From a virus, in the IMG/VR virus record IMGVR_UViG_3300045010_000750, positions 1 to 28,426 of that record: a stretch of DNA of 28,426 nucleotides. One strand, 5' to 3'. Position 1 is the stretch's first letter. Each line of letters begins with the position of its first letter. Shown here in pieces: positions 15,802 through 22,281 of this stretch. The position numbers were made by a program, and so were the translations under genes. The notes below the pieces were generated by a model. That model ran no database searches and was not told where the DNA came from. It saw nothing but the letters and a program-made list of their open reading frames with translations.

Positions 15802-16107
15802 TTAGAACACTGCTAATACAGTTGTTACTCCACCTGCTAAACCGTGTGCTGGGTCAGACTCAGCGTTGTATGTAGCTGTGCCTTGCAGCGCGATTTTCAA
15901 GTTGTCAGTGGCACCAGATTCAAAAGCTGAACCATCGGCAGTTGTTACACCAGCGATAGTGAAGCCATCGAATTGGATGTCTTGTAACACACCAGCAACT
16001 TCAGCATTGGTCATGTTGGACTTTGCCAAGTTGATGATTTGTGTTTTTGGACCAAGACCTTGATTATTAGAAATCTTGGGTTGGTTCGCGTTTGTGACTG
16101 TAGCCAT
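15802..16107 (-). CDS. Highly expressed small phage protein, 101 aa, probable virion component
   Basis: No family recognised. A small, soluble, Thr/Ala/Gly/Asn-rich protein with no Cys, no membrane segment and few charges (MATVTNANQPKISNNQGLG, later DGFTIAGVTTADG and LQGTATYNAE). This is the composition of abundant capsid or tail accessory proteins. It forms a self-contained transcription unit: a CATAAATA late box at 16167, a 5' leader with a 6-bp hairpin, a strong AAAGGAG Shine-Dalgarno 6 nt before the ATG, and a strong terminator. That layout indicates one of the most expressed genes here. Decoration or tail-tube-associated protein are guesses. Confidence 0.65.
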   Translation of the reverse strand: MATVTNANQPKISNNQGLGPKTQIINLAKSNMTNAEVAGVLQDIQFDGFTIAGVTTADGSAFESGATDNLKIALQGTATYNAESDPAHGLAGGVTTVLAVF

Positions 16108-16139
16108 TTTTTTCTCCTTTTTCTCTTGTTAAATGGCAA

Positions 16140-16156
16140 ATCCACGCTCAGTGGAT
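16140..16156 (-). promoter_or_regulatory. Leader hairpin upstream of the 101-aa gene
   Basis: The minus strand reads ATCCAC-TGAGC-GTGGAT, a 6-bp perfect stem with a 5-nt loop near the 5' end of the predicted late transcript. Such a stem could protect the mRNA from decay. Confidence 0.5.
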
Positions 16157-16166
16157 CTGTTGCAAG

Positions 16167-16174
16167 TATTTATG
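16167..16174 (-). promoter_or_regulatory. Late-type box CATAAATA
   Basis: CATAAATACTTG on the minus strand, 59 nt before the ATG of the 101-residue gene. It lies within the spacer after the metallothionein-like gene and gives a long structured leader. Confidence 0.65.
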
Positions 16175-16199
16175 TTCTAGATTGGTAAATTTTACGGTA

Positions 16200-16343
16200 T
16201 TATAATGGATAAGAGCTGTCTTTGATGGGCACAGGCTCCTGTTTGCAGTGCCCACAGGCACAGGTGCCACATTCCATGCACTGAAAGCATTCTTCGTCGC
16301 AATGATGCTCGCAACCGCATCTTTCACATACACATTCTATCAT
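16200..16343 (-). CDS. Metallothionein-like Cys-rich peptide, 47 aa
   Basis: A 47-residue frame with 11 cysteines and 3 histidines in the first 33 residues: C4, C6, C9, C11, H13, H14, C15, C19, C22, C25, C28, C30, H32, C33. C-x-C and C-x2-C spacing dominates (CVCERCGC, then CFQCMECGTCACGHC), as in bacterial SmtA/BmtA metallothioneins. The tail (KQEPVPIKDSSYPL) has none. Such peptides chelate Zn(II), Cd(II) or Cu(I); a zinc-ribbon-like role is the alternative. The ATG is supported by an AATAAATA box exactly 5 nt upstream, shared as a palindrome with the divergent gene at 16367. It is too short for routine gene finders. A competing 61-residue frame on the same strand lacks any such pattern. Confidence 0.78.
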   Translation of the reverse strand: MIECVCERCGCEHHCDEECFQCMECGTCACGHCKQEPVPIKDSSYPL

Positions 16344-16366
16344 GACGATATTTATTAAATATTGTG
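16344..16366. promoter_or_regulatory. 23-bp symmetric divergent late promoter
   Basis: Between two divergent ATGs lie 5 nt, the 13-bp palindrome TATTTATTAAATA (16349-16361), and 5 nt. Each strand reads a TAAATA box (AATAAATA on minus, ATTAAATA on plus) ending exactly 5 nt before its ATG. There is no room for a Shine-Dalgarno on either side. Confidence 0.65.
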
Positions 16367-17491
16367 ATGAAAAAAACTTATATCATTCTTGATGCCATGA
16401 GCACGGGCAACATTCCAGAAATCCGGGGTTATCTAGGTTATTTTGATCACGCTCATATAACCATTGACATGTCTGACCATTACTTTGAGTATGAGTCTGT
16501 GCCTTTGGATCTATACGCATACAAATATGTCATAATTGACACGTTCTTTGTCAATAGATTCTCTGTAGGCAAAGAATATAGAGAAGATTTAAAAAGAAGA
16601 ATTAGATCTCTTACAAAATTAAATTTTATACCTGTGTTTGCAAATCTTTGGGAAAGATATGATTTTAAGAGCTCTAAACCCAATACCACACAGCTTTTTA
16701 AAGATTTGAGAAATTTAAATATATCAAAATATTGTGAACTGCATGGCAGCAGGTCATTTTTTTGGTGGCTGATGCATGAGAAATATATCAAAAGCGATGT
16801 GATTAGATATTTAACAATAGATCATTCGAGCAAACTTTATGATTTTTTATATCTAAATAAACAACCTCGTCCACATAGGGTACATTTGTATAATCAGCTG
16901 CTGTTATCTAATTCTTTAAAAAATTGTTTGTATACCTATAGAAATGATCAGCATTATCATTATGGTATAGACACGAGCATGCAAAAAATTAATAAAGTTT
17001 TACCACCACAATACGAAATTCCTGAAGTTAGATATAACTACCCTCTGCATGGATATGATCAACAGATATACCCCATACCTTATAATCACTCAAAAATCAG
17101 CATTGTAACTGAAACCCTTGCAGATGATCCCAAGAATTCAGGATTCCCTTTATTTTTAACAGAAAAGATATGGAAACCTATAATCTGTCAGCAACCTTTC
17201 ATAGTTTATGGGCAGCGAGGTTATTTGAAATGTCTTCGCGAAATGGGATTCAAAACATTTGATCGCATGTGGGACGAGTCATATGATGATGAACCAAATT
17301 GGTTGAGGAGAGGAACTAAGATAGCTAATCTAGCGAGATCTCTAGAGGGAATAGATGCTGCAAAGTTATATGCCGAAACAGAAGGAATAAGATCCCATAA
17401 TTTTAAAATATTTTCTGACAGTGCAATGTTGAGATCTGTCATTGTGGAGGACGTGGTGAAGTCCTTGTTCAACAGCTTTGTTAAGTTTTAA
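16367..17491 (+). CDS. Putative glycosyltransferase (marine-phage type, GT10-like C-terminal motif)
   Basis: A 374-residue protein from ATG 16367, chosen over GTG 16364 because the ATG is 5 nt from the late box. The C-terminal half holds SIVTET (245-250), then FLTEKIWKPI (263-272), CQQPFIVYG (274-282) and GYLKCLREMGFKTF (285-298), with DESYDDE after. The T-E-K-I-x-K-P-I and P-F-I-V-x-G signatures resemble the nucleotide-sugar-binding part of GT10 fucosyltransferases and exostosin-like enzymes. The N-terminal half is not recognised. It is AT-rich compared with the convergent gene it overlaps by 11 nt at the 3' end, so it is likely an acquired cassette. It may modify a virion or host-surface glycan; acceptor unknown. 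Confidence 0.65.
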   Translation: MKKTYIILDAMSTGNIPEIRGYLGYFDHAHITIDMSDHYFEYESVPLDLYAYKYVIIDTFFVNRFSVGKEYREDLKRRIRSLTKLNFIPVFANLWERYDFKSSKPNTTQLFKDLRNLNISKYCELHGSRSFFWWLMHEKYIKSDVIRYLTIDHSSKLYDFLYLNKQPRPHRVHLYNQLLLSNSLKNCLYTYRNDQHYHYGIDTSMQKINKVLPPQYEIPEVRYNYPLHGYDQQIYPIPYNHSKISIVTETLADDPKNSGFPLFLTEKIWKPIICQQPFIVYGQRGYLKCLREMGFKTFDRMWDESYDDEPNWLRRGTKIANLARSLEGIDAAKLYAETEGIRSHNFKIFSDSAMLRSVIVEDVVKSLFNSFVKF

Positions 17492-18695
17492 ATTTATTGA
17501 TAGCAGTTAGATTTTTTCTGCTGAATCCCAATCGATCCACCAACTTGACTGCATCTCCGGCCGTGCCCACCGCCACGAACCCTTCTGGATCTGTGACCTC
17601 CAGTCCCGCGTCGGTCTGTGCGAACGTGCCGATGGCCGTGGCCTTGTTCAATTTCACCAGTGTTAGATTCTTGAGTGCCATCGCTTCCTTGTAGAACGCC
17701 ATCATGGCCGCCAAAGGTTTTTGCATCTGTCGCAGGAATTGGGGCATGTCTTTCATCTTCTGCTGTCTCAGTTGCAGGGCCTTCTGTGCCTTCAGCCCCG
17801 CTGCCTGCTGTTGCATCCTGCCCTTATAGAATTGTGCAAAGTCTTGGAGATACTTGCTGGTGTCTGTGGGTATCCGGCCCTGCCTTATTTGATCATTGAT
17901 GAACAGCATGAAGAAAGGAAGGAAGTCCTTGTTCACTCCCAGCATGGCAGAAAGATTAGTTGGCACCTTGCTCAGCAAAGACTTCAGCTGCTCTATGCCT
18001 GCTGTGAACTGCTGTTGCTCTTCTGCTGTGAAGTTGGCTGTCCCGCTGACATTCTTGTACGTGGCATTGTCGAACCACACATCTGGTGTGCGGGTGAATG
18101 ACTCCACGTCAGCGCCATACTCTGCCTTTAGATTGGCTATGGTATCTCCCGTGTAGGTGGTGTGGAATATGATGCCCACCTGTGCCGCTGCCATCTGTCT
18201 ACCCAGGTCGCTGTTCTCGGGCACTGCGTATGTGATGGTATTGGGCCGGAAGGTTATGTAGTTCTCTCCCGACATGCTCCGCCTCGTGAGCGTGTCCCTG
18301 TCGAACATGAAGTCGCCCTGCACAATGCCCTGGATGTTCAATTTTTTCAGATGCACCAGGCACTTCAGTAATTTCTGTCCCAGGTCGTCCGTGCCATGGT
18401 TGCGGGCTATGTCTTCCTTGGTGTAGTTTAGCTTGGGAGTCTTGGCGAATATGCCCTTGGTGCCCACGAACCATCGGCCGTTCTCGGGATTGATTCCACA
18501 CACTATGGCCGGTGCGCCATCCCACTTGACCGACACGTTGATGGGTCGATCGGCCGATCCCTGCAGTGTTTGCAATATGCCTTGGAAGTAATTGATCACT
18601 GCTTCACCGCCCGAGTGGCCATCGGTTAGGATGACATCTTCTATGTGTTGCAGGTGAGTTCTCTTAAACTCGTTTAGTACTTCTTCTATCAGCAT
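17481..18695 (-). CDS. Phage protein with ligase-like KWDG nucleotidyltransferase motif, 404 aa
   Basis: Residues 55-81 read VSVKWDGAPAIVCG, then RWFVGTKG. K57-W-D59-G60 matches the K-x-D-G active site of covalent nucleotidyltransferases (DNA/RNA ligases, capping enzymes), in which Lys takes AMP or GMP. Later VQGDFMFD (125-132) sits where motif III (D-G-E-x) would fall, and YITFRPNTITYAV (146-158) resembles a further strand. Motifs IV and V are not certain. The C-terminal half (about 240-350) is helical, Gln/Lys-rich and not typical of ligases. This family is seen as a conserved hypothetical in T4-like marine phages; ligase activity is inference. It overlaps the stop of the 100-residue gene by 1 nt and shares its late box at 19003. 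Confidence 0.6.
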   Translation of the reverse strand: MLIEEVLNEFKRTHLQHIEDVILTDGHSGGEAVINYFQGILQTLQGSADRPINVSVKWDGAPAIVCGINPENGRWFVGTKGIFAKTPKLNYTKEDIARNHGTDDLGQKLLKCLVHLKKLNIQGIVQGDFMFDRDTLTRRSMSGENYITFRPNTITYAVPENSDLGRQMAAAQVGIIFHTTYTGDTIANLKAEYGADVESFTRTPDVWFDNATYKNVSGTANFTAEEQQQFTAGIEQLKSLLSKVPTNLSAMLGVNKDFLPFFMLFINDQIRQGRIPTDTSKYLQDFAQFYKGRMQQQAAGLKAQKALQLRQQKMKDMPQFLRQMQKPLAAMMAFYKEAMALKNLTLVKLNKATAIGTFAQTDAGLEVTDPEGFVAVGTAGDAVKLVDRLGFSRKNLTAINKFKT

Positions 18696-18997
18696 TATTC
18701 ATCCTCGTCGCGGAGTTCACCATCTTTGAGGCTGAGGCTGTTCTTGATCTCTTTGGATTCTTTTATTTTGGTAACACCTCTGCTGAATTTGGAGGGATCT
18801 AAATTTTTTATGGCAGAATTAAATCTCTTTTCCAGCAGATATGCGGTCTCTTGATCGAAGTTCTCTCGGATATAGTTTATGAGATTGATTGAAGAATCAA
18901 TGATGTGGCTGGCCCTGCTCTCCACAAAGTGTTCTGGGTTCTTGTTCACCTGTACCGAGCTTAATTCTTCTAGGATACTGCGAATTTTTTTCTGCAT
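18695..18997 (-). CDS. Hypothetical phage protein, 100 aa
   Basis: No family recognised. A charged all-helical protein (MQKKIRSILEELSSVQ, then SSINLINYIRENFDQETAYLLEKRF, ending in an acidic DGELRDEDE). It has no Cys or membrane span. GAGG within its last codons serves as Shine-Dalgarno for the KWDG protein, with stop and start overlapping, so the two are translationally coupled and may act together. The GTTAAATA box ends 5 nt before the ATG. Confidence 0.6.
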   Translation of the reverse strand: MQKKIRSILEELSSVQVNKNPEHFVESRASHIIDSSINLINYIRENFDQETAYLLEKRFNSAIKNLDPSKFSRGVTKIKESKEIKNSLSLKDGELRDEDE

Positions 18998-19002
18998 ATG
19001 AG

Positions 19003-19010
19003 TATTTAAC
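19003..19010 (-). promoter_or_regulatory. Late-type box GTTAAATA, 5 nt from ATG
   Basis: GTTAAATA, then CTCAT, then the ATG of the 100-residue gene on the minus strand. It is embedded in a short palindrome ATGAGTATTTAACTCAT (18998-19014). No Shine-Dalgarno. Confidence 0.55.
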
Positions 19011-19062
19011 TCATACTATAGCACAATAATATAGGTTGTCTACGTATAAAAATACCCTTATA

Positions 19063-19887
19063 ATGGTTAAATACAAAATGATCACTAATTTGATACAGAA
19101 TGGCAAAACACAGACCATACAAGAATTAGATGTGTATCAGCAGAGCCTGCTGTTTGCTGAGCTCAGCATGATAGCCTACAATTCAGAGAAACAGGCCATG
19201 GCACAGGCCAAGGAAATGGGATTCACAGAAGTACATTTCTTTGACCACAAGGGCGCTCAGGGCTACACTTTTGAGACCGAGCATGATCTAGTGGTATCTT
19301 GTAGAGGCACGGAACCCACGCAGTTGAATGACATAGCTGCGGACCTCAGGGCACTGCCGGTCAAGAGCCAGACCATGGGCAGGGTTCACGAAGGATTCAA
19401 ATTGGAAGCGGACAAGATCTGGGCAGGTATTAAAACACAGATCGAGCAATCAGAAAAAATGACATGGTTCACCGGACACAGCCTAGGTGCTGCCATGACC
19501 ACACTATGCGCCGCAAGATGTTTTTACCATGCTCCGCAGATCACCATAGGAGCCATATTCACATATGGTTCACCCCGAGCAGGCTGGAGAGGCTTCATCA
19601 AAAAACTACACGTGCCACACTGGCGTTGGGTCAATAACGCAGACGTTGTTACCAGGGTGCCACTAGCCGTCATGGGCTATGTGCATCATGGCGACATCAG
19701 ATACATCAACACCTATGGCAATGTGAGAGAGTTCACCTACTGGCAACGATTGAAAGACAAGTTCCGAGGCATATGGAAGGGATTAAAAAAATTCTCATTC
19801 AAGAATTTCAGTGATCACGACATAACCAACTATGTGGCACACATCGCCCGCAAGGTCAGTGGCACGGAATATCCACAACCTAAATAA
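19063..19887 (+). CDS. Class 3 lipase (alpha/beta hydrolase)
   Basis: A 274-residue hydrolase from ATG 19063; TTG 19036 and ATG 19078 are alternatives, the latter 4 nt after a GTTAAATA box. It has the class 3 lipase pattern: VVSCRGTEPTQLNDIAADL (78-96), nucleophile elbow TGHSLGAA with Ser140, FTYGSPRAG (166-174), Asp194 in NNADVVTRVP, and His252 in SDHDITNYVAHI. The full Ser-Asp-His triad is present. No signal peptide is visible, so it would act in the cytoplasm or after lysis. It likely cleaves acyl glycerides or phospholipids. The next gene, 35 nt on, is a membrane protein, so the pair may act on the host envelope at lysis. Confidence 0.87.
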   Translation: MVKYKMITNLIQNGKTQTIQELDVYQQSLLFAELSMIAYNSEKQAMAQAKEMGFTEVHFFDHKGAQGYTFETEHDLVVSCRGTEPTQLNDIAADLRALPVKSQTMGRVHEGFKLEADKIWAGIKTQIEQSEKMTWFTGHSLGAAMTTLCAARCFYHAPQITIGAIFTYGSPRAGWRGFIKKLHVPHWRWVNNADVVTRVPLAVMGYVHHGDIRYINTYGNVREFTYWQRLKDKFRGIWKGLKKFSFKNFSDHDITNYVAHIARKVSGTEYPQPK

Positions 19888-19922
19888 TCATCATCTACTA
19901 TAATAATAATAATTAATATTAT

Positions 19923-20390
19923 ATGATGCCCCCGCAGTTTGGTAAAAAATCACGCAAGGGATATGTTTATCACTCGCACCATGACGATCCGGACGAAGGA
20001 GATGGCATCATCGTGGGCGGCATACTGCTGGTCATATGGGCAGTATATTGGTTTGTGGTGCACTGGGTGGATCACTTCCTGGGCAATCTCATGGTGTGGT
20101 GGGTGGAACCTCTGACCCTGTTTCCGGCACTGCCCGTGCTGGGATTCTTCGTTATGGTCATAGACAAATACGACAGCTGGAACCCCCTGCACTGGTGGCC
20201 CTTGTTCTGGGGCACCAAGATCATGATAGACAGGGAATCGGACTGGCACATCGCTTTTGACAGCGAGGAGTTCGTGCAGAACAATGGTGGCCCATACAAC
20301 GTGTTCTGCGGTTGGGACAGAAACGAGGATCTGTATATCAAATTCCGCCGGCGCCGAGATGCTGTGATTTATTCTTTGAAGAATTTTTAA
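19923..20390 (+). CDS. Membrane protein, 155 aa
   Basis: No family recognised. A short basic N-terminus and a His/Asp cluster (YHSHHDDPDEGDG, about 16-28), then a hydrophobic stretch with two likely spans (GIIVGGILLVIWAVYWFVV about 28-46; LTLFPALPVLGFFVMVI about 64-80). An unusually Trp-rich amphipathic segment follows (WNPLHWWPLFWG, about 86-97), then a soluble C-terminus ending in RRRRDAVIYSLKNF. It follows the lipase gene by 35 nt and overlaps the convergent gene by 4 nt. Trp-rich membrane-interface segments fit membrane remodelling or lysis, but no motif proves it. ATG 19926 is an equally good start. Confidence 0.6.
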   Translation: MMPPQFGKKSRKGYVYHSHHDDPDEGDGIIVGGILLVIWAVYWFVVHWVDHFLGNLMVWWVEPLTLFPALPVLGFFVMVIDKYDSWNPLHWWPLFWGTKIMIDRESDWHIAFDSEEFVQNNGGPYNVFCGWDRNEDLYIKFRRRRDAVIYSLKNF

Positions 20391-20608
20391 ATATTTTTTT
20401 CCAATAGAGCTATCCTGTCGCTGAGCTCTTTCACTATCTGTTGGTAGTCCGCTATCTGCACCTGCATGTTACCTACGTGCGCTCGCAATCGCTTAATCTC
20501 ACGCACCTGTTCCTCCATCAGCAATAGATCCTGCTCGGGGTCTCCGGTGTGTTGTCCAAATATGTGATTGCTATCATGTGCGTGGGTCTCATGAGCTGTA
20601 CCATTCAT
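20387..20608 (-). CDS. Small coiled-coil protein, 73 aa
   Basis: His-rich N-terminus (H6, H9, H11, H15, H20) followed by a single long heptad helix (EEQVREIKRLRAHVGNMQVQIADYQQIVKELSDRIALLEKN, about 32-72). It likely oligomerises. The ATG overlaps the TGA of the upstream 297-residue gene (ATGA), so it is translationally coupled to it. Its 3' end overlaps the convergent membrane gene by 4 nt. Function unknown. Confidence 0.6.
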   Translation of the reverse strand: MNGTAHETHAHDSNHIFGQHTGDPEQDLLLMEEQVREIKRLRAHVGNMQVQIADYQQIVKELSDRIALLEKNI

Positions 20609-21498
20609 TTTTTCTTCTTGCCCTTTGCTTTCTTCTTGGCCTTGGTTTTGGATTTCTTCTTCCCTTCATCCGATGCTTTCGGTTGTTCTGGGGTCATTGG
20701 TAGCTCATTGTCATCTTCTTGCACTGTGTCTGTGTCTGGCTGCGGCGCCTCCGCCTCGGCCCTGGCTATCTCCTCCTTAAACTTCTTGCTCATGCTCTGC
20801 TCGTCCATGTAGCCCTCCATCACCCTGCACTCCTGGCTCTTGCCGGTGCTGTCTTCCTCCAGGTGTATGGGCTCGCCATCCGCATAGCTGATGGCATAGC
20901 AGATGTCCGATCCCTCGATCTGTTTGTAGTGCAGTTTCACTTGCTTGAGATCCAGCTCGCCCTCGATCTCGATGTCATTGTCCACGGTCCAACTGCCCTT
21001 GTTGACAGTGTAGGCGTAGAGATAGTATTGATTCTTCAGCGAGGGATGATCCACGTCGATGCACTCCTCGTCCGCATACTGTATGCCAAGTTTATGCACG
21101 TTGTCGTTGTCGAGATCTATGGGTTCACGCAACACTAAATTTCCCTTTTCATCCTTGATGGCGTTGCCGTCTTGGTCAAATTCGTCTATGTGCAGGCAGG
21201 CGCCCGACTCGATGGGTGCTCCACACATGTGGACCACGTTGTCAATCTCATACCAATCACTCGCGAATCGTGCATCTTCGGGTAGGTCGTGTTCGGTCTG
21301 GTAGTTATCTCTATCGCCGCCCATGATATAATCCGTGAGCTCCTGCTGGCGGTTCTTCCAGTAGTGATACTGGTAGGGAGTGATGGTGCCCACCACGGTC
21401 TCGCCGCCGTATCGCTGTATGCTGAATCGGTATTTTTTTACGCCGTGCTTGATCCTGTCGATCAACTGTTTCTTTTTCTTCAATGAAACTTGTGCCAT
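20605..21498 (-). CDS. Hypothetical phage protein with acidic body and poly-Lys tail, 297 aa
   Basis: No family recognised. Basic start (SLKKKKQLIDRIKHGVKKYRF), an acidic central region rich in Asp, Glu and Tyr (about 80-210), an acidic Pro/Gln linker (about 245-277), and a C-terminal tail of about 20 residues that is nearly all Lys (KKKSKTKAKKKAKGKKKK). The charge split suggests binding to DNA or RNA through the tail. The start is ATG 21496-21498, overlapping the end of the 53-residue basic gene by 1 nt. It precedes the 73-residue coiled-coil gene with an ATGA overlap. Confidence 0.6.
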   Translation of the reverse strand: MAQVSLKKKKQLIDRIKHGVKKYRFSIQRYGGETVVGTITPYQYHYWKNRQQELTDYIMGGDRDNYQTEHDLPEDARFASDWYEIDNVVHMCGAPIESGACLHIDEFDQDGNAIKDEKGNLVLREPIDLDNDNVHKLGIQYADEECIDVDHPSLKNQYYLYAYTVNKGSWTVDNDIEIEGELDLKQVKLHYKQIEGSDICYAISYADGEPIHLEEDSTGKSQECRVMEGYMDEQSMSKKFKEEIARAEAEAPQPDTDTVQEDDNELPMTPEQPKASDEGKKKSKTKAKKKAKGKKKK

Positions 21499-21659
21499 TA
21501 TGCCCTGCCCTGCCCGCGGTACACCTTGAAGCTTCTCTTGCGGTGCTTGTTCATGGATGACGTCTTGGTCTTGGGAGAGGGCCTGCCCGAAGATGTGGTT
21601 TTCTTCTTGCCTTCCCTGCGGATGAACGCTCCGCCACCCAATGCTACCTTTTTTGCCAT
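21498..21659 (-). CDS. Small basic phage protein, 53 aa
   Basis: MAKKVALGGGAFIRREGKKK, then GRPSPKTKTSSMNKHRKRSF and a final YRGQGRA: about a third of residues are Lys or Arg. It is probably disordered and nucleic-acid or virion binding. I chose ATG 21657-21659 over one 36 nt upstream because the residues between overlap the divergent promoter and read as spacer. It shares the palindromic -35 region with the DUF1178 gene and heads the run to 20387. Confidence 0.6.
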   Translation of the reverse strand: MAKKVALGGGAFIRREGKKKTTSSGRPSPKTKTSSMNKHRKRSFKVYRGQGRA

Positions 21660-21666
21660 AATAATA

Positions 21667-21707
21667 AATTTAACATTGTTTGACAGATCTGTCAACTAGT
21701 GTATAAT
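21667..21707. promoter_or_regulatory. Divergent sigma70-type promoters sharing a palindromic -35
   Basis: TTGACAGATCTGTCAA (21680-21695) is a perfect 16-bp palindrome. Rightward: TTGACA, 16 nt, perfect TATAAT (21702-21707), 10 nt to the ATG at 21718. Leftward: TTGACA, 17 nt, TAAATT (21672-21667), 7 nt to the ATG at 21659. The palindrome could also be an operator. Confidence 0.75.
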
Positions 21708-21717
21708 AAGTAATTGC

Positions 21718-22161
21718 ATGATCAAATATCAACTTCGTTGCCAGCATGACCACCAGTTCGATGGCTGGTTCCCAAGCATAGCAGAGTTCGAGCGGCAGCA
21801 GAAAAAGCACTTATTAGTATGTCCCATGTGCGACAGCACACGTGTGGACCGAGACATAATGTCTCCCAGCGTTGGTAAAAGCAAAACAGCGGTAAAGAAA
21901 AAGAAAGATCTCACAGATCAGATCACATCAGACACCATGATCCCCGCCGCACAGGCCAAGAACATACTGCGACGCATACGAAAACACATCGTGACCCAGT
22001 TCGACAACGTGGGCAACAACTTCGTCAAAGAGTACAGGCGACATGAAAAGGGCGATCGCGATGACCGGTTCTATGGCACTCCTAATCAGGATGAAATCAA
22101 CCAATTGGTGAATGAGGGCATCAATCTATTCCATGTTCCGGACATAAAGGACGACGCCTGA
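21718..22161 (+). CDS. DUF1178 zinc-ribbon-like protein
   Basis: A 147-residue protein. The opening MIKYQLRCQHDHQFDGWFPS, followed by LLVCPMCDSTRVDRDIMSP, is the signature of DUF1178, a family common in alphaproteobacteria and other proteobacteria. Candidate zinc ligands are C8, H12, C35 and C38. The C-terminal part (about 95-147) aligns with the family style (FDNVGNNFVKEYRRHEKG). Molecular function is unknown for the family. In a phage it looks like a host-derived gene, and it is the main clue to a proteobacterial host. It has a near-consensus sigma70 promoter and a very short leader, implying early expression. Confidence 0.82.
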   Translation: MIKYQLRCQHDHQFDGWFPSIAEFERQQKKHLLVCPMCDSTRVDRDIMSPSVGKSKTAVKKKKDLTDQITSDTMIPAAQAKNILRRIRKHIVTQFDNVGNNFVKEYRRHEKGDRDDRFYGTPNQDEINQLVNEGINLFHVPDIKDDA

Positions 22162-22190
22162 CAATTTACCACTCCGATATAACAAAGCGG

Positions 22191-22218
22191 TTGACATTTC
22201 TTTAATTTCGTGTAAAAT
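22191..22218 (+). promoter_or_regulatory. Sigma70-type promoter
   Basis: TTGACA (22191-22196), 16-nt spacer, TAAAAT (22213-22218). It drives the 128-residue gene with a leader of about 57 nt containing AGAGG. Confidence 0.7.
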
Positions 22219-22281
22219 ATATTTTTATATGTCGTCGGAATGTTCTGTCGGCATCATTAACTAACGAGAAAGAGGACTACA

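Noticed and set aside
16148-16333. 61-codon open frame on the minus strand
   Set aside because: It overlaps the metallothionein-like frame in another phase, has no motif and no box at the right distance, and runs into the leader region of the next gene.
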